Shown: one piece after another, positions 13,201 through 13,215 of the stretch | Position numbering within the stretch: the first letter of the stretch is position 1 | Layout: the number at the start of each line of letters is the position of its first letter | DNA from: Candidatus Methanofastidiosum methylothiophilum | GTDB lineage: Archaea; Methanobacteriota_B; Thermococci; Methanofastidiosales; Methanofastidiosaceae | Assembly (NCBI GenBank): GCA_001587675.1 | Contig: LNGD01000035.1 | Location: 1-13,215 of the forward strand | DNA: 13,215 nucleotides | Direction of reading: 5' to 3' | Program-made: the position numbers and the translations under genes | Notes under the pieces: generated by a model | Database searches by the model: none | Told to the model about the DNA's origin: nothing | What the model saw: the letters and a program-made list of their open reading frames with translations, nothing else

Positions 13201-13215
13201 AGATCGGAAGAGCAC
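13201..13215. other. Illumina adapter sequence at contig end (assembly artefact)
   Basis: The final 15 bases read AGATCGGAAGAGCAC, identical to the beginning of the Illumina TruSeq adapter (read-1 side). They are not genomic. The boundary base at 13201 may be genomic or adapter. Any start codon or motif touching these bases should be ignored. Confidence 0.95.

Noticed and set aside
13199..13201. TTG start for the unknown gene at the right edge
   Set aside because: The third base on the plus strand is the first base of the adapter match, so this codon is probably an artefact. The ATG at 13189 is used instead.

Overview
The window is an AT-rich (about one third G+C by eye), densely packed archaeal chromosome segment, probably euryarchaeal and methanogen-related. 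The archaeal calls rest on an archease, adjacent UPF0200 and UPF0201 genes, an archaeal ScpB, a two-component-type lipoate ligase catalytic domain, and TATA boxes placed about 23-26 nt upstream of many start codons, which predicts leaderless transcripts. An AIR-synthase-related protein resembling 'methanogenesis marker protein 2' points to a methanogen or relative. A Methanofastidiosa-like host is possible but not proven. No tRNA, rRNA, CRISPR array, transposon or phage gene was seen. The last 15 bases (13201-13215) equal the start of the Illumina TruSeq adapter, so the right edge is an assembly artefact and not genome.

Layout, left to right. 1-1111: a 71-aa winged-helix protein (-) with a long, strongly palindromic leader, divergent from a lipoate-ligase catalytic domain (+). 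1115-3280: a translationally coupled minus-strand operon of TldE/PmbA, a UPF0200 P-loop kinase-like protein and UPF0201. 3393-5538: three plus-strand genes, each with its own TATA box: scpB, the methanogenesis-marker-2-like protein and a cysteine-rich DUF1847 protein. 5533-6362: a minus-strand pair, a NifX-family protein and its probable regulator of the UPF0251/DUF134 family. 6449-7447: an MthK-type RCK potassium channel. 7448-9759 (-): a methyltransferase, an unknown 85-aa protein, a stomatin/SPFH protein and a universal stress protein. 9889-10311: archease (-), divergent from a secreted, membrane-anchored surface protein (10365-11309, +). 11298-13189 (-): pyruvate kinase, preceded by an unknown 162-aa gene that reaches the contig edge.

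Genes are packed very tightly. Four convergent pairs have 0-3 nt between them or overlap by 6-12 nt, so their 3' ends must be antisense to each other. The most interesting points are the structured leader at 259-330 with a possible Shine-Dalgarno-sequestering switch, a perfect 9-bp inverted repeat flanking the DUF134 promoter (candidate autoregulatory operator), a probable internal translation start in the potassium channel that would yield a free RCK domain, loss of the known MthK calcium ligands, an unknown gene coupled to pyruvate kinase, and the adapter-terminated contig end.
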